Assembly (NCBI RefSeq): GCF_023544465.1
Contig: NZ_JALPVL010000003.1
Coordinates: 434,001 to 498,000, forward strand
DNA length: 64,000 nt
Direction: 5' to 3'
From: Paractinoplanes maris
GTDB lineage: Bacteria > Actinomycetota > Actinomycetes > Mycobacteriales > Micromonosporaceae
Part shown: positions 45,401-51,664 of the stretch, piece by piece
Layout: each line of letters opens with the position of its first letter
Position numbering within the stretch: the stretch's first letter is position 1
The notes under the pieces: generated by a model
What the model was told of the DNA's origin: nothing
Database searches by the model: none
The model's input: only the letters and a program-made list of their open reading frames with translations
Translations under genes and position numbers: made by a program

Positions 45401-45573
45401 CCGTCCCGGCCGGTCCGGACGTGGTGAGCACCGGCCCGCTGACGGTCGGCCGGGCCAAGTACGCGGGCAACGCGACCGACTTCTGGTCCGGAGCGGTCGA
45501 CGAGGTCCACGCCTACAACCGTTCCCTGACCGACGAGGAGGTCGCGGCCCTCTACACGGCCGAGGCTCGCTGA
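42418..45573 (+). CDS. Secreted multidomain GH2 glycosidase with PA14 and LamG domains
   Basis: About 1051 residues from GTG 42418, giving a clean Sec signal (QRSPLRPLLLAVLLVLSVL, cut near ASAAS); an upstream ATG at 42370 is in frame. PA14 at about 32-150 (GLKGEYFRM, YTFSMIGDNGFRFFLDDQPV); an Ig-like segment 165-270; GH2 sugar-binding domain (about 290-450), Ig-like domain (460-550), and TIM barrel 560-830 with acid/base Glu673 (FNEGWGEWD) and nucleophile Glu743 (DGEHGG); C-terminal LamG domain 860-1050. Acts outside the cell on beta-linked galactosides, glucuronides or mannosides; specificity cannot be read. Ends in a shared terminator. Confidence 0.93.
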   Translation: MQRSPLRPLLLAVLLVLSVLVAPASAASAASVHGLKGEYFRMSAPGARDFAELGGVVLDPAIDLPGLAGTFESLTGRTEHTTARWTGKLTAPATGDYTFSMIGDNGFRFFLDDQPVIDHWVGDWDVEQNSAPVHLVAGEAHTVRIEMFQDVGGANLFLRWAGAGIAKQLVPESAFTPPDGFQVFPVAFTVDRTGTTLTADFDAPVTALGQFATTTKVEVDTTPFPITSARRDGRRIVLKLGATVQKNQRVRVNYDGTGGLVVGGETVPQVIRSATNNSTHRLTTPWGDKVDKQRPLPEYPRPQLVRKEWLNLNGPWEFAGAEAGEQPVFGRALGERITVPFPVESQLSGIERREDHMFYRKLVTVPGGWRNKRIKLNFGAVDYQATVWVNGTLVAEHTGGYNAFTADITDALKKTGRQEIVVAVTDVTGPDQPKGKQSLNPGGIVYEPSSGIWQTVWMEPVAAGAIDEVVVTPTLTSATIQVRSSATATATIVARDRKGKKVGEVRGATNTDLRLTVSNPRLWSPDDPYLYDLDVKLGTDSVRSYFGLRTVAVQTVGGFPKLVLNGKPIFSLATLDQGFWPDGLYTQPSDAALKFDLVETKKLGFNAVRKHIKVESARWYRHADELGLLVWQDFVSADITGPAGQEAFLSQGREMMRQHHSYPSIIGWIVFNEGWGEWDRAATGRIADETKALDESRILNAHSGVNCCSSKGDSGRGDVIDHHDYVNNDPPYPDATRIAMDGEHGGFTLRTPGHMWPGPPAAIYSGVADKAALTAKYVDNTDRFYREAAGAELSGSVYTQITDLETELNGLWTYDRRQIKVNPAPVRAINAAVIKAGATAAADATFPGRGDWNLNEGSGTTARDSSGGASLGLTGNTSWVDGVDGSALRFDGDGDAAGTAAPVLDTTKDYTVSAWASLDKLPGNYATVLSQDGRARENPFYLQYGQGAFAFSTPGGNRARLELTPELNRWYHLAGVRDHATGEVRLFVDGKRVATVPAGPDVVSTGPLTVGRAKYAGNATDFWSGAVDEVHAYNRSLTDEEVAALYTAEAR

Positions 45574-45589
45574 CCTGGCACTGCTGTCC

Positions 45590-45625
45590 GAGGGCTCATC
45601 CCGCGACCATGCGGGGTGAGCCCTC
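45590..45625. terminator. Bidirectional terminator overlapping a GNAT gene end
   Basis: A 15-bp stem with one mismatch (45590-45604 with 45611-45625; arm GAGGGCTCATCCCGC) and six-base loop. It serves the GH2 gene and, on the other strand, lies inside the last codons of the acetyltransferase gene. Confidence 0.75.
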
Positions 45626-46135
45626 GAAGAGCTCGTTGACGGTGTCGTAGTACCTGGTCGTGCGTCCGAGGGCGGTCAGGCCGAGCCGCCGGCAGACGGC
45701 CTGGGAGGCATGGTTGCCCGGATCCGTCACGGCGAGGACCCTCGCCAGCCCGCGGCCGAACGCGTCGTGAAGGACGGCCTGCGCCGCCTCGGTGGCATAG
45801 CCGTGCCCCCAGGCGTCCGGATGCAGGTGCCAGCCGATCTCGACCTCGTCCGGTCCGCCGGACGGCTCCCCGGCCGACAAGCGGATCGGCTTGAGCAGCA
45901 GGTTACCCACCGGCGCACCGTCCGCCGTGGCGATCACCCAGATGCCGTGAACCGGGTGGTCGAGGGCACGCCGGCGCCTGATCGACGCGAGCGCCTCCTC
46001 CCGCGTCCTCATCGGCGTGGGATGCGCGCCGAGGAACCGTACGACCTCCCAGCGTGACTCCAGATCCAGGAGGAAGCCGGCGTCGTCCTCCTGCCACGGA
46101 CGCAGCAGAAGGCGGTCGGTCGTGATCGTGCGCAT
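45596..46135 (-). CDS. GNAT-family N-acetyltransferase (RimJ-like)
   Basis: About 179 residues from ATG 46135; a GTG at 46153, three bases after the previous stop, is also possible. Typical RimJ/RimL order: TITTDRLLLRPWQEDD at the start, IGWHLHPDAWGHGYATEAA (the acetyl-CoA pyrophosphate-binding Q/GxxGxG/A region), ARVLAVTDPGNHASQAVCRRLGL. Acetylates an amine on a protein or small molecule. Follows the GH5-like gene closely, so may be co-transcribed with it. Confidence 0.9.
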   Translation of the reverse strand: MRTITTDRLLLRPWQEDDAGFLLDLESRWEVVRFLGAHPTPMRTREEALASIRRRRALDHPVHGIWVIATADGAPVGNLLLKPIRLSAGEPSGGPDEVEIGWHLHPDAWGHGYATEAAQAVLHDAFGRGLARVLAVTDPGNHASQAVCRRLGLTALGRTTRYYDTVNELFEGSPRMVAG

Positions 46136-46156
46136 GGATCCACTCTTGCTCACGCA

Positions 46157-47623
46157 TCAGGTGACCGCGACGTCGTCGAACCAGACGGTTCCCGTGTTGT
46201 CGCCGGACTTCAGGTGCAGCTGGACGCTTGCCGCGCCCGCCGGGACGGTGGCGTCCACGGCGAGTTTGGTCCAGCCGGTGGTGCCGGTCGGCAGCCGGTT
46301 GGAGGTGTTCTGGCCGACCCACGTGCCGTTGATGTCGAACCAGCTCAGAGCGAGCTCGGTGATGCCCGTGGCCGCGGTGCCCCGGGCGTAGGCCTCGGCA
46401 TGCCAGGCCAGGCCGCCCTGCACCGGCGTGATCGGCGAGGTGAGCAGCGAGGGCAGCCCGCTCGAGGTACGGGTGGTGCCGGAGAACCGGGCCGACCGGC
46501 TTCCGGTACGGGCCGTGTCGGTGACGATGACGGCCGCGCCGGCCTGCGGAAGGTACTGCCGCCAGGGTGAATCGACCGCGGCGGACTCGAACCCGAGGTT
46601 GAGCACACTGTTCGACAGTGTCCCGCCCGTCCACCCGGCGCCGGCCACGGCAGCGCCGGATTTCGGGGTTCCGTCGGTGTGGTGGAGGCCGAACTTGTAC
46701 TGCGCGGGCTGGGTGGAGACCGAGGAGTTGGCCGGGATGGCGCCGGGCGCGAAGTCGTCGAGGATCCACGGCGCCACCGAGCCGATGCTCGTCTCCTGGG
46801 CCGCGCGGAAGACCCGGGCCAGGTAGGCCGCCTGTTCACCCTCGGTGGAGGACAGCGTGCTCAACCCGGTCTCACCGATGACCACCGGGGTGGGGGCCAC
46901 CGCGGCCTGAGCACGGCGGATCTCGGCCAGGGAGCGCTCCGACGCGCCGTAGAAGTGGAAGTCGTAGTAGTCCAGCGGCGTACCGGCGAGCTGAGACTTG
47001 AGGGTGGCCATGCCGGCGGCCCCGCTCGCGCCGTCGACGGTCAGGGTCAGCGGCATGGTCGGGGCGGTGGCCCGGATCGCCGGAATCAGCTCGCGGGCCC
47101 AGGCGATCGCGGCGGCATTGCCCGGCGGGATCTCGTTCTTGAGCTCGACCGCGAGCACCCGCGGGTCGTCGACGTACGGGAAGAGCAGGCTGACCGCCCA
47201 GATCACGCTGTTGTCCACATCGGTCCAGTTCGACCACCAGTCGAACAGGGTCAGCTTGACGTCCAGGCCGTTGTCCTCGGCGATGTTGATGAACTGGGCC
47301 AGCTTCGCGGCATACCCGGAGGTCGGCTCGGGATAGCCGAACGTCTGCGGGAAGACGATGGCCCGGACAGTGTCCGCGCCGAGCGTGGCGGCCCGGCCGA
47401 GGTCGGCGTCGATGCGGGCCGCGTCGAAGGTCGTCCACATCGACGTCCACCCCGCGTTGGACGGGTAGTAGTTGATCGTGTTCGCCTCCAGGACGGCGGC
47501 CATCCGGCCGGCCAGGCTGGGCGCGGCGGATGGTGTCGCGGCGCGGGTCGGCGAGGCCGGCAGAACCGCGGTCAGCAGCAGCGAACCGACCAGGACCAGG
47601 GCACGGAAGCGGAGTTTGGGCAT
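46157..47623 (-). CDS. Secreted GH5-like glycoside hydrolase with carbohydrate-binding domain
   Basis: 488 residues from ATG 47623. Sec signal (PKLRFRALVLVGSLLLTAVL, cut near TRA-AT). TIM barrel at about 35-330: NYYPSNAGWTSMW, LTLFDWWSNW, AVELKNEIPPGN with the acid/base Glu, YDFHFYG, and GETGLSTLSS with the nucleophile Glu, as in clan GH-A (GH5-like). Residues 345-488 are a beta-sandwich of the CBM4/9-like type (NLGFESAAVDSPW, GWTKLAVDATVPAGAASVQL, VWFDDVAV). Probably cuts a beta-linked plant polysaccharide; family and substrate not fixed. Confidence 0.85.
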   Translation of the reverse strand: MPKLRFRALVLVGSLLLTAVLPASPTRAATPSAAPSLAGRMAAVLEANTINYYPSNAGWTSMWTTFDAARIDADLGRAATLGADTVRAIVFPQTFGYPEPTSGYAAKLAQFINIAEDNGLDVKLTLFDWWSNWTDVDNSVIWAVSLLFPYVDDPRVLAVELKNEIPPGNAAAIAWARELIPAIRATAPTMPLTLTVDGASGAAGMATLKSQLAGTPLDYYDFHFYGASERSLAEIRRAQAAVAPTPVVIGETGLSTLSSTEGEQAAYLARVFRAAQETSIGSVAPWILDDFAPGAIPANSSVSTQPAQYKFGLHHTDGTPKSGAAVAGAGWTGGTLSNSVLNLGFESAAVDSPWRQYLPQAGAAVIVTDTARTGSRSARFSGTTRTSSGLPSLLTSPITPVQGGLAWHAEAYARGTAATGITELALSWFDINGTWVGQNTSNRLPTGTTGWTKLAVDATVPAGAASVQLHLKSGDNTGTVWFDDVAVT

Positions 47624-47823
47624 GGGGAACCCAGCCTTCACGAGGGGGGATGAGCACCCGGAGGTTCGGCGATGAGCCACCGTCTCGGTGTTTATGGATG
47701 CGATCGGGCATCTATTGACGACGGTAAGTTCCACCGCGCGCCTTCGGCAATGACTACCGCGTGCCAAGCGGCGGTGCGCGCTGAGCCTCGTCGGCCGGCG
47801 GACGGCCGTTCTAGGGTGAGCGC

Positions 47824-48951
47824 GTGAATGATCCGCCGGAACTGGATCCGGACACCGAGGCGGCCGTCGTCAACGCGGTCGAAGAAGTTTTTCAGGAGTG
47901 GTGGACGGCGCAGATGAGCTTCGGCTCCGCCGTCGCCCAGCGGATGGGCATGAGCTTCGAGGAGTTCCATCGGCTCTGCCCGCAACCGGAGGTGGTCTAT
48001 GCCGAGGTGCAGGGCCGCGGGCGGTTGGTGGAGGATGTCGCGGATCTCGGAGACACCCGGACCGAGCTCTTCCAGGCGATGAACCAGATGGTCGGTTTCT
48101 ACTCGGTTCAGTCCGGCGTGACACATGGGCTGCTGCGTCTGGTGCTGAATGTCAGCGGGAACGACGTCGACGGCGTCGAGCGCCTGCGGCAGGCGAGCGA
48201 GCGCCGATGGCGGGAAATCGTCACCACAGTGCTCGAGCGGGGTATCGTCCGGGGCGACCTGCCACCGGACGTCGACACCGAGGCGATCGTCGACGTTCTC
48301 GCCGCCGCGGTCACCTATCACAGCGTGTTCGGCACGAGGCGGGGCGACTGGTCCTCCGTTCTGCGGACGCTGCTCGACATGATCCTGACCGGGGTCGCCC
48401 CGCTCCGGGAACCCGAATACGTGCAGCAGCAGCCGGTGATCGTCCCGCCCGCGGTCGAGCGGGCGTTCCGGTGGCTGGACGAGGTGCCGATGGGCGCGAT
48501 GCTGCGGGCGGCCGACGTGTCGCAGCCGCTGTTGTTGATGACGGAAGCGCCACAGGAGAAGGCTGTGCTCGGCGACTGCCCGGTGACGGTCTCGGTGTTC
48601 CTCAACCGTGATTTCTCCCTCACGGCCTCCCACGATCCGCTTCTCCGCGCCGACGGCAACAAGACTCGGTTGTCGGCCGGGGTGCGGGTCGTCGCCGACA
48701 AGCCGCACACCTTGCCACCTCATCTGCGGGCCGACCGGATCGTCGTGGTGCACGGCGACGAGGTGTGGGTGGCACCCCTGATCGAAGGCGATCCGCCGAC
48801 CCTGGGCAGTCAGGAGTTCTCGGCGGGAGCTCGCCTGGGCCCGACGTGGGGGGCGGGCTCGCGGGTCGACGTCGTGGTCCGCCTGCGAGCGCCGGACGGG
48901 ACCATGGCGCTGATCCGGCTGATCGACCAGGTCATCGAGACCACCATGTAA
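47824..48951 (+). CDS. TetR-like regulator fused to an unknown C-terminal domain
   Basis: 375 residues, GTG start with AGGGTGAG upstream. Residues 12-62 align with a TetR headpiece, but it is degenerate: GSAVAQRMGMSFEEFHRLCP stands where the recognition helix and the usual tyrosine-Phe turn lie. Residues 75-205 resemble a TetR effector domain (GLLRLVLNVSGNDVDGVERL, RWREIVTTVLERGIVRGDLP, DTEAIVDVLAAAVTYHSVFG). Residues 225-375 are a beta-rich region with no family I recognise (FLNRDFSLTASHDPLLRADG, VVVHGDEVWVAPLIEGD, VVVRLRAPDGTMALIRLIDQ). DNA binding is therefore uncertain. Stands alone. Confidence 0.7.
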   Translation: MNDPPELDPDTEAAVVNAVEEVFQEWWTAQMSFGSAVAQRMGMSFEEFHRLCPQPEVVYAEVQGRGRLVEDVADLGDTRTELFQAMNQMVGFYSVQSGVTHGLLRLVLNVSGNDVDGVERLRQASERRWREIVTTVLERGIVRGDLPPDVDTEAIVDVLAAAVTYHSVFGTRRGDWSSVLRTLLDMILTGVAPLREPEYVQQQPVIVPPAVERAFRWLDEVPMGAMLRAADVSQPLLLMTEAPQEKAVLGDCPVTVSVFLNRDFSLTASHDPLLRADGNKTRLSAGVRVVADKPHTLPPHLRADRIVVVHGDEVWVAPLIEGDPPTLGSQEFSAGARLGPTWGAGSRVDVVVRLRAPDGTMALIRLIDQVIETTM

Positions 48952-48953
48952 GG

Positions 48954-49011
48954 CCGCCCGCCGTGGCCAGGCCGTGTCCTCGGGTTCGACGGGTCGGCCG
49001 CCGGCGGGCGG
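48954..49011. terminator. Candidate convergent terminator
   Basis: CCGCCCGCCG (48954-48963) pairs perfectly with 49002-49011 across a 38-base loop, three bases after the stop of the TetR-like gene and before the end of the MFS gene. Confidence 0.45.
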
Positions 49012-49051
49012 TCACCCCCGTGGGCAACGCGATGTCTCCTGTCGTCGCGGT

Positions 49052-50476
49052 TCAGTTCCGCTGTCGTGAAGGCAACAGCAGGCTCACCGCGGCGATTGCC
49101 AGGGCGACTCCGACCGCCAGGCCGAAGACCAGTTCGTAGCCGGAGGCCAGGGCCTCAGGAGAGAAACTGGTACCGCTGTGCGAGGCGGCGCGGGCGGCGG
49201 CCGCGGTCGCGAACACCGCCAGCGCCAGGGAACCGCCGACCTGGCCGGCCGTGTTGGCCAGGCCACCGACGATGCCGGCGTCGCGCGGCTCGGCGTCGGC
49301 GGTCGCCGACGCCATCAGCGTCGGGAAGACCAGGCCGATGCCGATCGCCACCAGCAGTGTCGGGCCCAGGACGCTCGCCACGTAGTCGCTGCCGACGCCC
49401 GCCTGCGAGAGCCACGCGAACCCGGCTACGAAGCTCGCGCACCCGGCCAGAATCAGCAGACGCACGCCGGTCTTCGGCAGCCAGCCGGCGGCGAACCGCG
49501 CGACCACCACGAACATGACCGCGGCCGGCGTCTGCCCCAGCCCGGCCTCGAGCGCGCTGTAGCCCAGCACGTTCTGCATGAGAAGCGAGGTGAAGAACCA
49601 CATCGCGACGGCGATGCCACCGAACAGGAAAAGCATCGCGTTGGTGACCGCCACGCGGTGATTGCCGAACAGCCTCAGCGGCATCATCGGCGCCGTGGCG
49701 AACCGCTGCTCCACCAGCAGGAAGGTCGCCAGCAGCAGGACGCCGGCCACGACTGGGACGAGCACCCGCGCGGATCCCCACCCGTTGTCAGCAGTCTGCA
49801 TGACTCCGTAGATCAGTGCCGCCAACCCGGCCGTACCAGTGATGGCACCGGCCAGATCCATCGCCTCGCGGCGGCCGGGTCGCGCGGTCAGCGACGCCAT
49901 CGCCACCGCGATCAGCACCGCCCCGATCGGCACGTTGATCAGGAACACCCACCGCCAGGACAGCCCGGTCGTCAGCACACCGCCGGCAACCGCACCGACC
50001 ATGCCGCCGACGCCACCGGAAGCGGACCACGCCCCGAACGCACGGCCGCGCCGCACCCCCTCGGAGAAGCAGGTGTTGATCACGGCAAGGGTGGCCGGGG
50101 CCAGCATCGCGCCACCCAGCCCCTGCGCGGCGCGGGCGACGACCAGCATCGCCGCGCTGGTCGCCAGGCCCGCCACCAGGCTGGCCAGGGAGAACAGGAC
50201 GAGCCCGGACACCAGCATGCGGCGGTGACCGAACAGGTCAGCCGCGCGACCGCCCAGCAGCATGAAACCGGCGAACGCCAGGACGTAGCCGTTGACCACC
50301 CAGGCCAGTCCGGTGTCGGTGAACCCCAGATCCCGCTGCACCGCCGGCAGCGCGACGACGACGATCGCCACGTCGAGAATGACCATGAACTGGCAGGCAC
50401 AGGCCAGCGCGAGAACCAGCCAGGACGAGCCGGTGTACGGCTTGACCACCTGGTTGTCCGCACCGGCACTCGTCAT
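49052..50476 (-). CDS. MFS drug exporter, DHA2 (14-TM) family
   Basis: 474 residues from ATG 50476, GGAGGA upstream. Fourteen predicted helices. Motif A GGRAADLFGHRRMLVSG, motif C-like SASGGVGGMVGAVAGG and WRWVFLINVPIG are those of EmrB/QacA-type drug:proton antiporters. Follows the WrbA gene by 28 bases on the same strand and is probably co-regulated by the divergent MarR protein through the three-site operator; likely exports a phenolic, quinone or drug-like compound. Confidence 0.93.
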   Translation of the reverse strand: MTSAGADNQVVKPYTGSSWLVLALACACQFMVILDVAIVVVALPAVQRDLGFTDTGLAWVVNGYVLAFAGFMLLGGRAADLFGHRRMLVSGLVLFSLASLVAGLATSAAMLVVARAAQGLGGAMLAPATLAVINTCFSEGVRRGRAFGAWSASGGVGGMVGAVAGGVLTTGLSWRWVFLINVPIGAVLIAVAMASLTARPGRREAMDLAGAITGTAGLAALIYGVMQTADNGWGSARVLVPVVAGVLLLATFLLVEQRFATAPMMPLRLFGNHRVAVTNAMLFLFGGIAVAMWFFTSLLMQNVLGYSALEAGLGQTPAAVMFVVVARFAAGWLPKTGVRLLILAGCASFVAGFAWLSQAGVGSDYVASVLGPTLLVAIGIGLVFPTLMASATADAEPRDAGIVGGLANTAGQVGGSLALAVFATAAAARAASHSGTSFSPEALASGYELVFGLAVGVALAIAAVSLLLPSRQRN

Positions 50477-50504
50477 GACTTCCTCCGCTTCATCGAACCG
50501 CTCC

Positions 50505-51128
50505 TCAGGCCTGGGCAGCGCCCACGACGAGGGGGGCACCCTTCAGCCGGACGGCGAAGCCGGCCAACCGCCGGCCCTGGTAGCGGGCAGCATCGAGGGC
50601 CGCGGCGTCGGGGCCGGCGCCCCCGGTCGATACGGTGCCGTAGGGGTTGCCGCCGGCGGCGTAGACCGTAGCGTCGGTGAAGCCGGGCGGCACAATCAGC
50701 GCGCCCCAGTGGTAGAAGACGTTGCCCAGGGCGAGGATCGTGGCTTCGCTGCCGCCATGCCGGTTGTAGGCCGAGGTGAAGGCCGTCACCGGCTTGTCGG
50801 CCAGGACTCCGTCGCGCCACAGGCCGCCGGCCTGGTCGATGAACTGCTTGAGCTGCGCGGCCGGCGTCCCGAATCGGGTCGGCGTGCCGAACGCGTACGC
50901 GTCGGCCCAGGCCAGATCGTCGAGTTCGGCCACCGGCACCGAGCTGGTGGCGTCGAGATGCCGGCGCCACCGCGGGTTCTGGTCGATGGCGTCGGCGGGG
51001 GCCAACTCGGCGGCCCGGCGCAGTCGCACCTCGGCCCCCGCCGAGGCGGCGCCCTCGACGACGGCCTTCGCGAGGGCGTGAACTGTGCCCGTTGAGCTGT
51101 AGTAGAAGACTGCGACCTTCACCGTCAT
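50505..51128 (-). CDS. NAD(P)H:quinone oxidoreductase, WrbA-like flavodoxin
   Basis: 207 residues from ATG 51128, with GAGGAG upstream. Flavodoxin fold: VAVFYYSSTGTVHALAKAV (FMN phosphate loop), TPTRFGTPAAQLKQFIDQAG, and FYHWGALIVPPGFTDATV. Two-electron reduction of quinones avoids semiquinone radicals. First gene of a WrbA-MFS operon, divergent from a MarR regulator, which suggests quinone or electrophile-responsive control. Confidence 0.93.
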   Translation of the reverse strand: MTVKVAVFYYSSTGTVHALAKAVVEGAASAGAEVRLRRAAELAPADAIDQNPRWRRHLDATSSVPVAELDDLAWADAYAFGTPTRFGTPAAQLKQFIDQAGGLWRDGVLADKPVTAFTSAYNRHGGSEATILALGNVFYHWGALIVPPGFTDATVYAAGGNPYGTVSTGGAGPDAAALDAARYQGRRLAGFAVRLKGAPLVVGAAQA

Positions 51129-51156
51129 ACCGGCTCCTCGAGTCTGTGTAGCATTG

Positions 51157-51199
51157 GTTACGCGCATAATGGTTATGCGCATAATCTTATGCGCGTAAC
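51157..51199. promoter_or_regulatory. Triple MarR operator
   Basis: Three consecutive 12-bp palindromic sites: TTACGCGCATAA (51158-51169), TTATGCGCATAA (51173-51184) and TTATGCGCGTAA (51187-51198). The outer two, extended by one base, are exact reverse complements of each other about the middle site, so the whole 43-bp block is a near-perfect palindrome. Site centres are 15 and 14 bp apart. It lies between the MarR gene and wrbA. Confidence 0.9.
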
Positions 51200-51223
51200 G
51201 AAAGCTGTTGTCAAGGAGTGCCC

Positions 51224-51664
51224 ATGGATTCCGAGTACGCCGACGCCCTCAACCAGGCCATCCGCCTGCTCAGCCTGCGTCACCGGGCCCGGGCGGCGCA
51301 GTTGCTGGCCCCGCTCGGCCTGCACGTGGGCCAAGAAGCCGTGCTGCTCGAGCTCGACCGGACCGGCCCGCTGATCCAGGCTCAGCTCAGCGAGGCGCTG
51401 GGCTGCGAGCCCCCCAGCGTCACGCTGATGACTCGGAAGCTGGAGGTTTCCGGCCACATCCGGCGCACCCCGGATCCGGCCGACAAACGCGCCACCGTCG
51501 TGGCGCTGACCGACAGCGGCAAAGCGCTGGCCGGCCAGATCCGGGAACTGTGGGTCACCCTCGCACAGGAGACGGTCCGCGGCCTGCCCGCCGCCACGCT
51601 GAGGCAGCTGCCCGACGTCCTGCACACCATGTCCACCAACGTCGACGGCAAATCGTCGGCCTAG
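51224..51664 (+). CDS. MarR-family transcriptional regulator
   Basis: 146 residues from ATG 51224 with AAGGAG upstream. Winged helix: LIQAQLSEALGCEPPSVTLM (recognition helix), LEVSGHIRRTPDPADKRATV (wing), VALTDSGKAL. Flanking helices form the dimer. No obvious redox cysteine (only one Cys, in the recognition region), so ligand rather than thiol sensing is favoured, though a single-Cys mechanism is possible. Divergent from wrbA-MFS. Stop overlaps the convergent alpha-galactosidase stop by four bases. Confidence 0.93.
   Translation: MDSEYADALNQAIRLLSLRHRARAAQLLAPLGLHVGQEAVLLELDRTGPLIQAQLSEALGCEPPSVTLMTRKLEVSGHIRRTPDPADKRATVVALTDSGKALAGQIRELWVTLAQETVRGLPAATLRQLPDVLHTMSTNVDGKSSA

Noticed and set aside
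42358..45510. Minus-strand open frame of about 1050 codons opposite the GH2 gene.
   Set aside because: Arg/Gly/Val-rich product with no domain, typical of antisense frames in very GC-rich DNA; the plus strand has clear GH2 catalytic motifs.
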